Shown here: positions 1 through 9,473 of the stretch, piece after piece | Layout: each line of letters starts with the position of its first letter | Numbering within the stretch: the first letter of the stretch is position 1 | From: Kosmotoga arenicorallina S304 | Lineage (GTDB): Bacteria > Thermotogota > Thermotogae > Petrotogales > Kosmotogaceae | Reading direction: 5' to 3' | Assembly: GCF_001636545.1 (NCBI RefSeq) | Contig: NZ_JFHK01000017.1 | Location: forward strand, 20,624-84,623 | DNA length: 64,000 bases | Made by a program: the position numbers and the translations under genes | Notes under the pieces: generated by a model | What the model was told of the DNA's origin: nothing | The model's input: the letters and a program-made list of their open reading frames with translations, nothing else | Database searches by the model: none

Positions 1-758
1 TGACACCGGAACTTTCGATGGAAATACAGATGACACTTGGCTCTGACATAGCAATGGCCTTTGATGAGTGTGTAGCACCGGAGATGTCCAGAGAATATGC
101 CGAGAAATCGGTTAAACGCACCACCGAATGGGCCAAACGTTGCCTTGCATATCACGATGGGTCTCAAGCTCTCTTTGGAATTGTTCAGGGAGCTTTTGAT
201 AAAAGCCTTAGAGAACAAAGCGCTGCGGAGATTACTTCCATGGATTTTGACGGTTTTGCAGTTGGTGGGCTGAGCGTTGGTGAACCTTTTCCAATCACAA
301 AGGAAATTCTTGAATATACTGTTGATCTTTTGCCAGAAGATAAACCAAGATATCTTATGGGAATTGGAAGCCCTGACCTCATCATTACTGCCGTTGAAAA
401 CGGAATAGATATGTTCGATTGTGTTCTTCCAACAAGGATAGGGCGACATGGCACTGCATTAACCTGGAATGGTAAAATTAATCTGAAAGCAGCTAAATTC
501 AAGCACAGTAAAGAGCCTATCGATAACGAATGCAGCTGCAAAGTCTGCCAGCATTATTCAAGGGGTTATATATATCACCTTTTTTCAAGGGATGAAATGC
601 TTGGCAAATTGCTCGTGAGTTATCATAATATACATTTTCTACTTGAATTTACAGGAAAAATTCGTGAAGCAATAGCATCCGATACCTTCAAAGAATTTAA
701 AGAGGAATGTTATAACAGTGGTCTAATAAAAAAAGAAGTTCTGTTGCCAGAATTATAG
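1..758 (+). CDS. tgt: Queuine/preQ1 tRNA-ribosyltransferase, 5' end missing
   Basis: Exchanges guanine-34 for the queuosine precursor preQ1 in tRNAs with GUN anticodons. The reading frame is already open at the window edge (first whole codon at base 3), so roughly the first 120 residues lie upstream; the ATG at 18 is internal. Visible family marks are the SMEIQMTLGSDI block, GIVQGAF, AVGGLSVGE, the FDCVLPTRIGRHG stretch that carries the nucleophilic Asp, and a zinc site made of three Cys (CSCKVC) and a His about 25 residues later (SYHNIHF). It ends 17 bases before the next gene and may share its transcript. The identification is firm; only the N-terminus cannot be judged. Confidence 0.96.
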   Translation, partial: TPELSMEIQMTLGSDIAMAFDECVAPEMSREYAEKSVKRTTEWAKRCLAYHDGSQALFGIVQGAFDKSLREQSAAEITSMDFDGFAVGGLSVGEPFPITKEILEYTVDLLPEDKPRYLMGIGSPDLIITAVENGIDMFDCVLPTRIGRHGTALTWNGKINLKAAKFKHSKEPIDNECSCKVCQHYSRGYIYHLFSRDEMLGKLLVSYHNIHFLLEFTGKIREAIASDTFKEFKEECYNSGLIKKEVLLPEL

Positions 759-775
759 AGCAAAGAGGTGGTCTC

Positions 776-1630
776 ATGAAGAGAACCGCATTATTGTTAG
801 TGTTGTTAGCAACCACATCGATATTATTTGCCTTTGACCCTTTCCTTGTTCAAACAGGAGGGAATCAAGCCCTTGCGCGCGGTTATTGGGCAAGCTACGG
901 AAGCCCATCAGACCTTTACGGAATATTGTTTCATGGTTTTTCCCCGCAGGTACTTGAATATCGAAGGAGTGGAGAAACAACTTATGAGCGTGAGCTCCAC
1001 CTGGCACTATATGATCCTTCGGATGGCGGTATGGCCGGTATTTTAGAATATGTTTTTGATGTTGGTTTGGTAGGAAATTATAGGGCTTTAAGCTATCTGG
1101 TGTCTTCCGGTTTAAATCCCGCAACAAACTTTGGCACCAAGATACAATTTGAAGTTGAGAATATTACGAGCCCTCCAACAAACACCTATTGGTTATCTAT
1201 CAGCGCAGGCATCACTGGCATTACGCTTCCTTATCTTGAATATATTGCCGCTTTCAAAAACGCTGTGCTATGGAGTAGCAGTTCAACGGCATTTGCAGAA
1301 AGACTCGATGTTCTTGTCGGTTTAAGATTGGTTTTTGACCTGTTCCACATGGGCTTTGAAGTGGGGACAAGAAATGGTATGAATGTCAGATATGCCGGTG
1401 TTTCTGCCGAACTGCAGCTGTTTCCGGGATTTATGCTACGTGGTGGCTTTAGCTACAATGCCGATCTTAACTGGGAATATTTCGACCGTGTTGTCGGCGG
1501 GGGAATAGAGTTCAAAGCTGGAAAGATGAAGTTCTCCGCTGGCTTTGGAGCGAATTTAGATAATACTATTAGAGATAACAACATAGACATTCCCTTCATG
1601 TGGGGTGCTACATTTTGCGGTGAATGGTAA
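776..1630 (+). CDS. Exported barrel-like protein of unknown function
   Basis: A 284-residue protein whose family I do not recognise. It starts with a clear signal peptide (MKRTALLLVLLATTSILFAF) preceded by an AGAGGTGG ribosome binding site, and the mature part is rich in alternating polar/hydrophobic stretches, Gly, Tyr and Phe. Such stretches (for example FMLRGGFSYNADL and KMKFSAGFGANLD) and the aromatic C-terminal residue suggest an outer-membrane (toga) beta-barrel. That is inference from composition, not from a known domain. It follows tgt closely and is followed by a strong terminator, so it probably closes that transcription unit. No enzyme motif is visible. Confidence 0.75.
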   Translation: MKRTALLLVLLATTSILFAFDPFLVQTGGNQALARGYWASYGSPSDLYGILFHGFSPQVLEYRRSGETTYERELHLALYDPSDGGMAGILEYVFDVGLVGNYRALSYLVSSGLNPATNFGTKIQFEVENITSPPTNTYWLSISAGITGITLPYLEYIAAFKNAVLWSSSSTAFAERLDVLVGLRLVFDLFHMGFEVGTRNGMNVRYAGVSAELQLFPGFMLRGGFSYNADLNWEYFDRVVGGGIEFKAGKMKFSAGFGANLDNTIRDNNIDIPFMWGATFCGEW

Positions 1631-1672
1631 TAGCGGTGAATGGAAATAAAAGTGTCAAACTATAAAACAAAG

Positions 1673-1700
1673 AGCGCCTCCTGAGAGAGGCGCTTTATTT
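1673..1700. terminator. Terminator shared by converging units
   Basis: A 7-8 bp GC-rich stem (GCGCCTC at 1674-1680 with GAGGCGC at 1687-1693, six-base loop) is followed by TTTATTTT on the plus strand. It lies between the exported protein gene and the end of the minus-strand tRNA operon, so it can end both transcripts, although its T-rich tail favours the plus strand. Confidence 0.8.
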
Positions 1701-1775
1701 TGGAGCGGAAGACGGGATTCGAACCCGCGACCCCCTGCTTGGCAAGCAGGTGCTCTACCGCTGAGCTACTTCCGC
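1701..1775 (-). tRNA. tRNA-Gly (GCC)
   Basis: Cloverleaf on the minus strand with acceptor GCGGAAG/CTTCCGC, a TAGCTCAG D arm, anticodon loop CTTGCCAAG with anticodon GCC, the GGTTCGAATCC T arm and an encoded CCA end (TGG at 1701-1703 on the plus strand). Last gene of the Lys-Leu-Gly tRNA operon. Confidence 0.97.
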
Positions 1776-1805
1776 CTGCTTAATAATGCTACAAGAGTGA
1801 CGTTT

Positions 1806-1894
<89 letters not shown>

Positions 1895-1970
1895 TGGTGA
1901 CCCGCGAGGGATTCGAACCCTCGGCCCCTTGATTAAAAGTCAAGTGCTCTGCCTGCTGAGCTAGCGGGTC
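1895..1970 (-). tRNA. tRNA-Lys (TTT)
   Basis: Acceptor GACCCGC/GCGGGTC, anticodon loop CTTTTAA (anticodon TTT), GGTTCGAATCC T arm and encoded CCA. First gene of the minus-strand tRNA operon; it abuts tRNA-Leu. Confidence 0.97.
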
Positions 1971-2003
1971 TCCTTGCCAGAGCTTCTCAGCGCCGGCAAG
2001 AAA

Positions 2004-2032
2004 ATTATAGCATTGAAAAGCCAGCTCTTCAA
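2004..2032 (-). promoter_or_regulatory. Promoter of the Lys-Leu-Gly tRNA operon
   Basis: On the minus strand TTGAAG (2027-2032) and TATAAT (2004-2009) are separated by exactly 17 bases, about 35 bases upstream of tRNA-Lys. This is a near-consensus housekeeping sigma promoter of the strength expected for stable RNA. The stretch 1971-2088 holds nothing else I can identify, and no obvious terminator for the ABC operon that ends at 2089. Confidence 0.75.
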
Positions 2033-2088
2033 GAGGGGCAGAAATTAAATTTAGTTAAATCACTTATTATTTTACTCAAAGACTGGTG

Positions 2089-4032
2089 TTACGCAATATC
2101 ACCCAATTCATATTGCAACCTGTAAAGGTCATAATAAATACCACCGAGCTTTATCAGCTCTTCATGGGAACCCTTTTCAACCAATTCACCTTTGTGAATA
2201 ACAAGAATCCAATCGGTGTTTCTAATGGTGGAGAGCCTGTGGGCAATAGTAATAACTGTTTTTTTGTGTGAGAGCTTCTCCATGGCTTCCTGTATGATGG
2301 CTTCTGTTTCTGTATCTATGTTTGCCGTTGCTTCATCAAGAACGAGGATATCAGCGTCGTAAAGAACCGCTCTTGCGAGTGCTATCAACTGGCGCTCTCC
2401 CGCGGAAAGCGTTCCGGCCCTTTCAAGAATTTTCGTTTCATATCCCTCGGGAAGACGCTTGATAAATCGCTCAGCACCTATATACCTTACCACTTCATGA
2501 ACCCGTTCTTTTGATATGCTGCTATCAAACAGCCTGATATTATCGAGAACCGTACCTGAAAACAAGAATACATCTTGTAGCACGAGCCCCAACTTCTTTC
2601 GAAGGCTTTGAAGGTTGTAGTCATAAAGCGAACGTCCATCAATGAAAATATCTCCCTTTTGAATCTTATATAATCCATTCAATATGCTTATTATAGAAGT
2701 TTTACCTGCGCCAGTTTCTCCAACGATCGCTATTTTTTCACCGGGGTTTACTTTGAATGATATATCTTTCAATACGTAATTTTCGCTATCGTAGGCAAAC
2801 CACACATTTTTAAATTCAAGCTCACCTCGCAAAGATGTTACAACCGGCCGGTCTTCATTGTAGATCTCTTCAGGTTCATCCATTATCTTGTATATCTTCT
2901 CAGCTGAGGCGAGGGCATTCTGGACAATGTCGTATTTTTCGGCAATATCTCTCAATGGCCTAAAAAACATTTCGACATAGCTTGTAAAGGCATACACTAC
3001 TCCAAATCCCACTCTTCCATCAAGAATTCCTTTAGCGCCAAACCATATGATAGCTGCAATTGCGAGATAATAAAGAAGATCCATAAGAGGCCTGAATATC
3101 GCAAAGACCATGAGCTGTTCAATCAAACTCTTATAGTGACTCTTGTTTACGTTGTCGAATTCCCGGGCTTTTCTCTTTTCCTGATTAAATATCTGAATCA
3201 CTGGCATACCTGAAATGTGTTCAGCCAAAAAAGCGTTGATTATAGCAAGTCGTGTCCTGACTTTTCTGTATGCGATACGGTCAAAATACCTGAAAACAAG
3301 CGTGCTAACGAGTATAAGCGGTAAAATGAACAGCGAAATCGTTCCAAGATAAATTGACATTCTGAGCATAACAATTACAATACCCACCAGCAGAACGACA
3401 TCTTTAACCAGCGATGTTATAACACTGCTAAAAAATTCTGCAAGATTTTTTGTATCGTTTGCAATCCTTGTAGAGAGCCTTCCGCTTGGTGTGGTATCAA
3501 AATAACGCATAGGCAATTTCATAACATGCTTAAATAAGTCCATTCTTATGTTATGGGTTATCTTTTGACCCATATAGTTGGTAATATAGACTTGAAGGTA
3601 AACAGCTCCAAACATGGCTATCAATACAAGCAACATGTAAATGACAATTTTAGTGAGCCCATTGAGATCTGAGACCCTAAGTTCTTTTAATGTTTCCGGG
3701 CTTACACTATAACTGCTTTCGCCATCAGTGATCACATAGCTTCCATCTTCTAATTGCTTTAAGCGAAAGGCTCCTTCCGGGTCGTTTGTTATGGTAAATT
3801 CACCGTTTGCAGTTTCAACTGAATAAGCATGGTCTGCATTCATGTAGTCATCAATAGCAACTTTGGTGAGATATGGGAAAACAAGATCCAGACCAGCAGA
3901 AGCAAAAATCAAGATAATACCCAGAACGAACAGCCAGGTATATGGCTTTACATATTTCCATAACCTCTTAATTATCGACCAATCTTCGACCTTGTGTTTG
4001 CTTTCAGTTTCAGCATAAACACTTTGAGGCAT
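2089..4032 (-). CDS. ABC exporter, catalytic half (TM288/BmrD type)
   Basis: A 647-residue type IV ABC exporter half: six membrane helices followed by one nucleotide-binding domain. Walker A is GETGAGKTS, the signature is the non-canonical LSAGERQL, and Walker B is VLDEATANID with the catalytic Glu. Its partner, encoded one base upstream, has the reverse pattern, so the two should form a heterodimer with one consensus and one degenerate ATP site, as in Thermotoga TM287/288 and Bacillus BmrCD. Between helices 1 and 2 (residues about 65-124) lies an extra extracytoplasmic segment resembling in position the one in BmrD/YheH. The likely role is drug or lipid export; the substrate cannot be told from the sequence. 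Confidence 0.9.
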   Translation of the reverse strand: MPQSVYAETESKHKVEDWSIIKRLWKYVKPYTWLFVLGIILIFASAGLDLVFPYLTKVAIDDYMNADHAYSVETANGEFTITNDPEGAFRLKQLEDGSYVITDGESSYSVSPETLKELRVSDLNGLTKIVIYMLLVLIAMFGAVYLQVYITNYMGQKITHNIRMDLFKHVMKLPMRYFDTTPSGRLSTRIANDTKNLAEFFSSVITSLVKDVVLLVGIVIVMLRMSIYLGTISLFILPLILVSTLVFRYFDRIAYRKVRTRLAIINAFLAEHISGMPVIQIFNQEKRKAREFDNVNKSHYKSLIEQLMVFAIFRPLMDLLYYLAIAAIIWFGAKGILDGRVGFGVVYAFTSYVEMFFRPLRDIAEKYDIVQNALASAEKIYKIMDEPEEIYNEDRPVVTSLRGELEFKNVWFAYDSENYVLKDISFKVNPGEKIAIVGETGAGKTSIISILNGLYKIQKGDIFIDGRSLYDYNLQSLRKKLGLVLQDVFLFSGTVLDNIRLFDSSISKERVHEVVRYIGAERFIKRLPEGYETKILERAGTLSAGERQLIALARAVLYDADILVLDEATANIDTETEAIIQEAMEKLSHKKTVITIAHRLSTIRNTDWILVIHKGELVEKGSHEELIKLGGIYYDLYRLQYELGDIA

Positions 4033-4033
4033 G

Positions 4034-5776
4034 TTATTCCTCCTCTAATTTCTCTTCGAGCAACTGCCGTTCATACATTCTCTTGTATAAACCGCCCTTT
4101 TCCATCAGAGTGTCATGGGCACCGCTTTCGATTATTTCACCATCATGCAACACGTAAATTATGTCAGCATCTCTCACGGCTTTTAGCCTATGAGAAATGA
4201 CGATAACTGTTCTTAAATCGATTCCTTCTCTGAGGGAAGAAATGATTTTAAGCTCCGTTTCTGTGTCCACTGCGGAGAGGCAGTCGTCAAGAATGACAAT
4301 CGGGGCCTTTTTCAAGAGTGCTCTGGCAATTGCGATGCGTTGCTTCTGCCCTCCTGAAAGAGTTACACCCCTTTCTCCAACCATTGTTTCATAGCCTTCA
4401 GGGAAGTCATTCTCTATGTCGGAATGGATTGCCGCAATAGAAGCATAGCGAATGATTTCCTCATCAGATGCGTTTTCGACCCCAAAAGCAATGTTGTTCT
4501 TAACTGTTTCTGAAAAAAGGAATGTCTCCTGAGGAACATATGCGATATTTTCCCGCAAAACGGCTGGGTCAATGCGGTTTATGTCTTTTCCGTCAATAAA
4601 AACCTTTCCTTCGGGAATCGGGTATAAGCGTGTCAAAATCTTCGCAAGTGTAGATTTTCCTGAACCCGTTGTTCCGACTATTGCAATCTTGCTTCCAGCC
4701 GGAATATGAAGATAAACATCTTTCAGAACGGCATCTTTGCTGTTTGGATATTTGAAAGTAAGTCTGTTAATTTCTATGTCTCCGGTAAGTTTTTCAACCT
4801 TTGCAGGATCTTTGGTAATGATATCGGTTTCTTCATTAAGCAATTCCTTCAGACGGCTATAAGAAGCGCGACCACGCTGTATAATATTAATTAGCCACCC
4901 GGTAGCCATCATTGGCCATATGAGCATACCAAGATAGGTGGTGAAAGTAACAAATTCCCCCAGGGTCAGCTGCCCGGTGATCACTGCTCTTCCACCGAAA
5001 GACATTGCAATAACATAACCAATAGACGCGAGCAATTGAATAAGCGGGAAAAACATACCCCAAACACGGATTAGCGAGATATTTTTTTGAACATAGTCGT
5101 CGGATTTTGCATACATCATCTCATATCTTGATTTTTCCTGTCCATAGCTTTTTATAACCCTTATCCCGGAAACGCTTTCCTCGGCAGAATCTGTCATTAC
5201 CGCAAAAGCAGCCTGAACCTTTTTGAAACGCGTATGTATTAATCTTCCAAAAAAAGCGGAAATCAAAGCAAGAGGTGGTAAAGGAATTATAACAATCCAT
5301 GTGAGCTTCCAGCTTATCAAAGAACCCATTGCAAATACAGTTACCAGAGTCATAAATATGGCATCCACAGACATCACTATTGCAGGACCCATTGCTCTCC
5401 TGACAGCCGCCACATCATTCGTAAAGCGTGCCATCAATTCACCGACTTTAATGCGGTCGTAAAAGCTTGCTGGTAAAGACAATAATTTTTCAAATAACAC
5501 TTTTTTTGAGTAATACTCAAAGCGTCTTGCACTGCCCATGATGAAAATTCTCCAGAAAAACCTGGAAATAAATATCCCGAGGGAAACGCCAATTATTGCG
5601 TATAAAGATGTTTTTAGGACGCTAATATCTTCCACGCCGGTCTTTAGCCTATCGATAATATTTCCAATTATTCTGGGGGATACAAGCTGAAGCAAATCAA
5701 CCAGTATAACAAAAGACGCCCCCATCAAATACATCCACCAATATCGGCGTATAAAACTTTTTATCAGATTTACCAC
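4034..5776 (-). CDS. ABC exporter, degenerate-site half (TM287/BmrC type)
   Basis: A 580-residue ABC exporter half with six membrane helices and one ATPase domain. Walker A is GTTGSGKST and the signature LSGGQKQR is canonical, but Walker B reads VILDDCLSAVD, with Asp in place of the catalytic Glu. This is the hallmark of the non-hydrolysing partner in heterodimeric exporters. Its stop codon is one base before the ATG of the catalytic half, so the two are co-translated. The start used here is a GTG at 5776 with a weak ribosome binding site; in-frame alternatives just downstream are possible. A TTGTTA/TATGCT-like promoter and a short GTAAG/CTTAC inverted repeat lie between 5784 and 5850. Confidence 0.9.
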   Translation of the reverse strand: MVNLIKSFIRRYWWMYLMGASFVILVDLLQLVSPRIIGNIIDRLKTGVEDISVLKTSLYAIIGVSLGIFISRFFWRIFIMGSARRFEYYSKKVLFEKLLSLPASFYDRIKVGELMARFTNDVAAVRRAMGPAIVMSVDAIFMTLVTVFAMGSLISWKLTWIVIIPLPPLALISAFFGRLIHTRFKKVQAAFAVMTDSAEESVSGIRVIKSYGQEKSRYEMMYAKSDDYVQKNISLIRVWGMFFPLIQLLASIGYVIAMSFGGRAVITGQLTLGEFVTFTTYLGMLIWPMMATGWLINIIQRGRASYSRLKELLNEETDIITKDPAKVEKLTGDIEINRLTFKYPNSKDAVLKDVYLHIPAGSKIAIVGTTGSGKSTLAKILTRLYPIPEGKVFIDGKDINRIDPAVLRENIAYVPQETFLFSETVKNNIAFGVENASDEEIIRYASIAAIHSDIENDFPEGYETMVGERGVTLSGGQKQRIAIARALLKKAPIVILDDCLSAVDTETELKIISSLREGIDLRTVIVISHRLKAVRDADIIYVLHDGEIIESGAHDTLMEKGGLYKRMYERQLLEEKLEEE

Positions 5777-5875
5777 CCCATTGGTAAGTTTAGCTTACTA
5801 ATTTTAGCATACGAAGAATTCATTTTCTTTAACAATTTTACCATCTATGATGTTATTATTAGGCATGGTGAGCTT

Positions 5876-7207
5876 ATGAAAAAACTGTTGGTAATTGGAG
5901 TGTGCATGCTTTTGACATCAGCAGGATTTGCGTTATCCGAAAGCTGGTTAAATGAAAAAATAGGCCTTGTACTTTCCGGAGGCGGAGGACGGGGTGCTTA
6001 TGAAATAGGCGTCTGGAAAGCCCTGAGTGATCTTAATATTCATGTTGGCGGCATTTACGGTACATCAGTGGGTTCAATAAATGCTGCAGGAATTCTTATG
6101 GGTGATTTTAAAATGCTGAGAGATATTTGGCTTTCTATGAATTATGATGATGTTATGGATGTATCACCCGAAGTCAAAAAAATTATAGAAGGAAACCTTT
6201 CAAGTCTTTCAGCAACTGATATTGCCAGGGCCATGAGAAGTCTTTTCACGGGGATAGATGTAACCCCTTTGCGAAATGAATTAAGTAAACTAATTGATGA
6301 AGAAAGAGTGAGATCTTCAGGCGTTGACTATGGTTTGGTAGCATATTCGTTGAGCAAAATGAAACCGACTATGCTTTACCTTGAAGACATTCCAGATGGG
6401 CAACTTGTTGATTATATACTTGCCAGCTCAAATTTTCCGGTGTTCAAAAGAGAAACCTTTGGCGGGGAGCGGTATATTGATGGAGGCATTTACAGTAATA
6501 TCCCCATTGAGCTTGCGATAAATCGTGGCTACAAAAAGATAATAGCAGTGGATATTGGAACATATGGCTTAACGGATATCCTGAATTTCCTTGGTCGTTA
6601 CAGAAACAAGTCGGAAATCATCTTTATAAAACCAAGAAAGCACTTCGGAACAGTGTTGACATTTGATCCTGAAGTCAGCAGGAAATATTTGCTGGAGGGA
6701 TATCTTGATACACTGAGAGTTTTTGGCATTTTGAAGGGAGAAAAGTATTATATTTTCAGCACTGAAGATATATTCAAGGAATTGTTCATGTCCCTTTCAG
6801 CCGAATCTATCGAGGAGCTTTTTGGCGTATTGGATCTGCATTACTCAAATACAGCGGAAAAAGAGTACTTATATAACATGATATTCCTTCCCTATTTGGA
6901 GTCTTACACGGGAATTTTTGGAAAGCCTTCATCAGATACTTCATATATCCTTTTGGAACAGCTCGCATCTTTTTGGGGGATAGAATGGCTGAAATTATAT
7001 GATTCTTATGAGTTGCTGAAAGAAATAATAATTCGGGGCGAAGCGGAAAGCAATTTAAATATCGTGCAATCTTTTTTGAAAAACCTCCGCTATAAAAGAC
7101 TTTTTGAAGGGCTCAAAATCTTATTAGATAAAGGAAAACCGCTTCCAAAAAAGGAAAAATACCTGGAATTGAAGAAGACCCTGGAAGAGCTGGTTACAAT
7201 AGATTAG
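5876..7207 (+). CDS. Patatin-like phospholipase, exported
   Basis: A 443-residue patatin-family acyl hydrolase. The signal peptide (about 20 residues) is followed by the oxyanion loop GLVLSGGGGRGAYE, the nucleophile elbow GTSVG with Ser64, and the catalytic dyad Asp202 in DGGIYSNIP. These three elements define the Ser-Asp dyad family that cleaves acyl chains from phospholipids or related esters. The 200 residues after the patatin domain have no motif I recognise; they are mostly helical and charged. The signal peptide places the enzyme outside the cytoplasmic membrane. It is transcribed divergently from the ABC exporter and sits 50 bases before rbfA; whether it shares the rbfA transcript is unclear. 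Confidence 0.9.
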   Translation: MKKLLVIGVCMLLTSAGFALSESWLNEKIGLVLSGGGGRGAYEIGVWKALSDLNIHVGGIYGTSVGSINAAGILMGDFKMLRDIWLSMNYDDVMDVSPEVKKIIEGNLSSLSATDIARAMRSLFTGIDVTPLRNELSKLIDEERVRSSGVDYGLVAYSLSKMKPTMLYLEDIPDGQLVDYILASSNFPVFKRETFGGERYIDGGIYSNIPIELAINRGYKKIIAVDIGTYGLTDILNFLGRYRNKSEIIFIKPRKHFGTVLTFDPEVSRKYLLEGYLDTLRVFGILKGEKYYIFSTEDIFKELFMSLSAESIEELFGVLDLHYSNTAEKEYLYNMIFLPYLESYTGIFGKPSSDTSYILLEQLASFWGIEWLKLYDSYELLKEIIIRGEAESNLNIVQSFLKNLRYKRLFEGLKILLDKGKPLPKKEKYLELKKTLEELVTID

Positions 7208-7257
7208 AAACATATGATATTTTGTGCTGTATAATTTATGGAGCCGGAGGTGATGAT

Positions 7258-7626
7258 ATGGCTGGTTCTTACAGAAGGCAAATGCTCGAATCGGAAATCC
7301 AGAAAGTTCTTTCAGAAGCTTTGAGAAATTACAAAGGAGCCGGTATCGACGCTTCGCTTTTGAATATTGTAAGAGTAGAGCTATCGAAGGATAAAAGATA
7401 CGCAAACGTTTTTGTGAGCAGTCTCATAGATTCTATGAAAAAAGAGGAAGTTGTAAACTGGTTTGAAGAGAACAAGGGATATCTTCGAACAGCAATTGCA
7501 AAAGCGATCAGGCTCTTCAAAGCACCTGAGTTGAGATTCAAGGCAGACATAGGGATTGATGCGAGCTTAAGGATATCCAGGATTCTTGAGGAAATAAATA
7601 AAGAAAAGGGAGAGGAAAGCGAATAA
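7258..7626 (+). CDS. rbfA: Ribosome-binding factor A
   Basis: A 122-residue small-subunit maturation factor that binds 16S rRNA near helix 1 and is needed for late 30S assembly. The start at 7258 (MAGSYRRQ) is preferred over an upstream TTG at 7222 because GGAGGTG lies just before it and the family begins with a short lead into an RRxxLESEIQKVLSEAL helix. The KH-like core with VELSKDKRYANVFVS is typical. Its stop overlaps the truB start by one base. The usual nusA and infB partners are not upstream; the neighbour there is the patatin gene. Confidence 0.93.
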   Translation: MAGSYRRQMLESEIQKVLSEALRNYKGAGIDASLLNIVRVELSKDKRYANVFVSSLIDSMKKEEVVNWFEENKGYLRTAIAKAIRLFKAPELRFKADIGIDASLRISRILEEINKEKGEESE

Positions 7627-8558
7627 TGGCCTCTGGTTTTCTTTTTATAGACAAGCCTGACGGGATCACATCGCATGATGTGGTTAACATAGCCCGAAAA
7701 AGGTTAGGAATAAAAAAAATCGGCCACTCGGGAACACTGGATCCCTTTGCAAGCGGTTTGCTCATTCTTGGTGTTGAAAAAGCAACAAGACTACTTGAAT
7801 ACATAAAAGACTTCGAGAAAACCTATAACGTAAGGATGAAGCTCGGAGTAGTTACAGATACATTTGATATAACCGGCAAAGTAGCAGAAGAGCACTCGAC
7901 CTGGAAAGACCTAACTGAAATAGAAATTGTTGATACACTTAAAAGCTTTGAGGGTGAATATCTTCAGGTGCCACCCGCTTATTCTGCTAAGCGTTATAAA
8001 GGAAAGAGATTGTATCAGCTAGCCCGTGAAGGGAAAATAATCAACCTCCCCCCCAAAAAAGTTAAGATCTTTTCCATAAGTAATATTGAAGTAAATCATG
8101 ATAATGGTGAGGTTGCCTTTAAAGCAAAAGTCTCTTCAGGAACTTACATAAGATCTTTGGTTATGGATGTTGGATATCAGTTAGGTTGCGGTGCCACTAC
8201 CACTTATTTGAGGAGAGAAAAAATAGGCAATTTTTCTGTCCATGAAGCAATAGCGCCTGAAGAAATCTCTTCTTTTTCGATAGTAGAACCCGAAAGGGTA
8301 TTATCCGGGTTCCTCCCTTCCATTATTGTTACAGAAGCTCAGGGAAAAGCCGTGTTAAACGGCCAGCAAATTTGGCTCAACGGATTGGCGGGCATTGATG
8401 GGAAGTTCAAAAAGGATGATCTGGTTAGAGTTATAGATGAAGAGGGTATCTTCCTGGCCATTGCAAGAGCTGAAAGGGATTCCAGTTTTATACGTAAGCT
8501 CTTTGAAAAAATGGAAAATCAACGTATAGCAAAACTAATAAAGGTTTTTGGTGATTAG
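7626..8558 (+). CDS. truB: tRNA pseudouridine-55 synthase
   Basis: A 310-residue enzyme that makes pseudouridine-55 in the T loop of tRNAs. The catalytic Asp39 sits in GHSGTLDPFASGLL, followed by RLLEYIKDFEKTY, the PPAYSAKRYKGKRLYQLAREG motif and SSGTYIRSLVMDVG. A C-terminal PUA-type part covers roughly residues 225-310. Translation is coupled to rbfA by a one-base stop/start overlap, and ribF follows three bases after the stop, giving the classical rbfA-truB-ribF order. Length is normal. Confidence 0.97.
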   Translation: MASGFLFIDKPDGITSHDVVNIARKRLGIKKIGHSGTLDPFASGLLILGVEKATRLLEYIKDFEKTYNVRMKLGVVTDTFDITGKVAEEHSTWKDLTEIEIVDTLKSFEGEYLQVPPAYSAKRYKGKRLYQLAREGKIINLPPKKVKIFSISNIEVNHDNGEVAFKAKVSSGTYIRSLVMDVGYQLGCGATTTYLRREKIGNFSVHEAIAPEEISSFSIVEPERVLSGFLPSIIVTEAQGKAVLNGQQIWLNGLAGIDGKFKKDDLVRVIDEEGIFLAIARAERDSSFIRKLFEKMENQRIAKLIKVFGD

Positions 8559-8561
8559 TAA

Positions 8562-9473
8562 ATGTTCGTTGCGTGCATAGGTACTTTTGATGGCGTTCAT
8601 GCAGGCCATAGAAAAATCATTGATGAAGCTGTCAACCTTTCCAAAAATCTAAAAGCAAATAGTATTGCCATATCCATGATTTATCCATGGCAATATTATT
8701 TTCCGAATTTTCCCGGACTTATCTATCCGGTTTCCCAAAGAATTGAGCTTATCCTTGACACAGGCATAGAAGATGTAATAACAGTGAACATGGCAGAGAT
8801 AAAAGATATTGAACCGGAAGATTATATAAGCTCGCTCCTTTCACAAGGCTTAAAAGGTCTGGTTGTTGGAGAAGATTTTACCTTCGGCAAAAATGCCCGC
8901 GGAGATGTAAAAATGCTATCGAGAATGGCAGCTGATTATGGATTTGAATTGAAGACAATCCCGAAGCAAACATATCAATCAAAGCGAATTAGCAGCAGCT
9001 GGATAAGGGAAGCGATTGCCCGCGGGGATATCAAATTGGCTGGGAAATTATTGCAGAGACCTTATCATATATTCGGCCAGGTTTATAGGGATCAGGGTTT
9101 AGGAGGCAAGCTTGGATTTCCCACTGCGAACATATCGAGAGGAGAGGATAAACTTGTCCATCCCAGATCAGGTGTTTATATTGTTCGCTCAATAATTGAC
9201 AACGAAACGGTTTTTGGGCTCCTGAACGTTGGCTTTCGCCCCACTATTAACCCTTCTGAAGAAGTCAAATACGAGGTCTATTATTTAGATTTTGAAAAAG
9301 AGCTTTATAGTAAGGTCATTGAAATGGATTTACTTGAATATTTAAGGCCTGAACTAAAATTCAATACGCTAGATGATTTGATTAAAGCAATCAAAAGAGA
9401 TGAAAGAATAGCAAGAGCATGGATTGCCAAACATCTATCAAATCAAGGAGAGAAGGAAATCGAGAATTTCTGA
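8562..9473 (+). CDS. ribF: Bifunctional riboflavin kinase/FAD synthetase
   Basis: A 303-residue enzyme converting riboflavin to FMN and FMN to FAD. The N-terminal nucleotidyltransferase part has GTFDGVHAGH (residues 7-16), TFGKNARGDV and an ISSSWIREAI segment; the C-terminal flavokinase part starts near residue 170 and carries GGKLGFPTANI (about 183-193) and the NVGFRPT loop. It closes the rbfA-truB-ribF operon. Its last 36 bases overlap the 3' end of the convergent hydrolase gene, so no separate terminator fits between them. Confidence 0.96.
   Translation: MFVACIGTFDGVHAGHRKIIDEAVNLSKNLKANSIAISMIYPWQYYFPNFPGLIYPVSQRIELILDTGIEDVITVNMAEIKDIEPEDYISSLLSQGLKGLVVGEDFTFGKNARGDVKMLSRMAADYGFELKTIPKQTYQSKRISSSWIREAIARGDIKLAGKLLQRPYHIFGQVYRDQGLGGKLGFPTANISRGEDKLVHPRSGVYIVRSIIDNETVFGLLNVGFRPTINPSEEVKYEVYYLDFEKELYSKVIEMDLLEYLRPELKFNTLDDLIKAIKRDERIARAWIAKHLSNQGEKEIENF

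Noticed and set aside
5784..5798. GTAAG/CTTAC inverted repeat before the ABC operon
   Set aside because: Only five base pairs per arm; too short to separate from chance.
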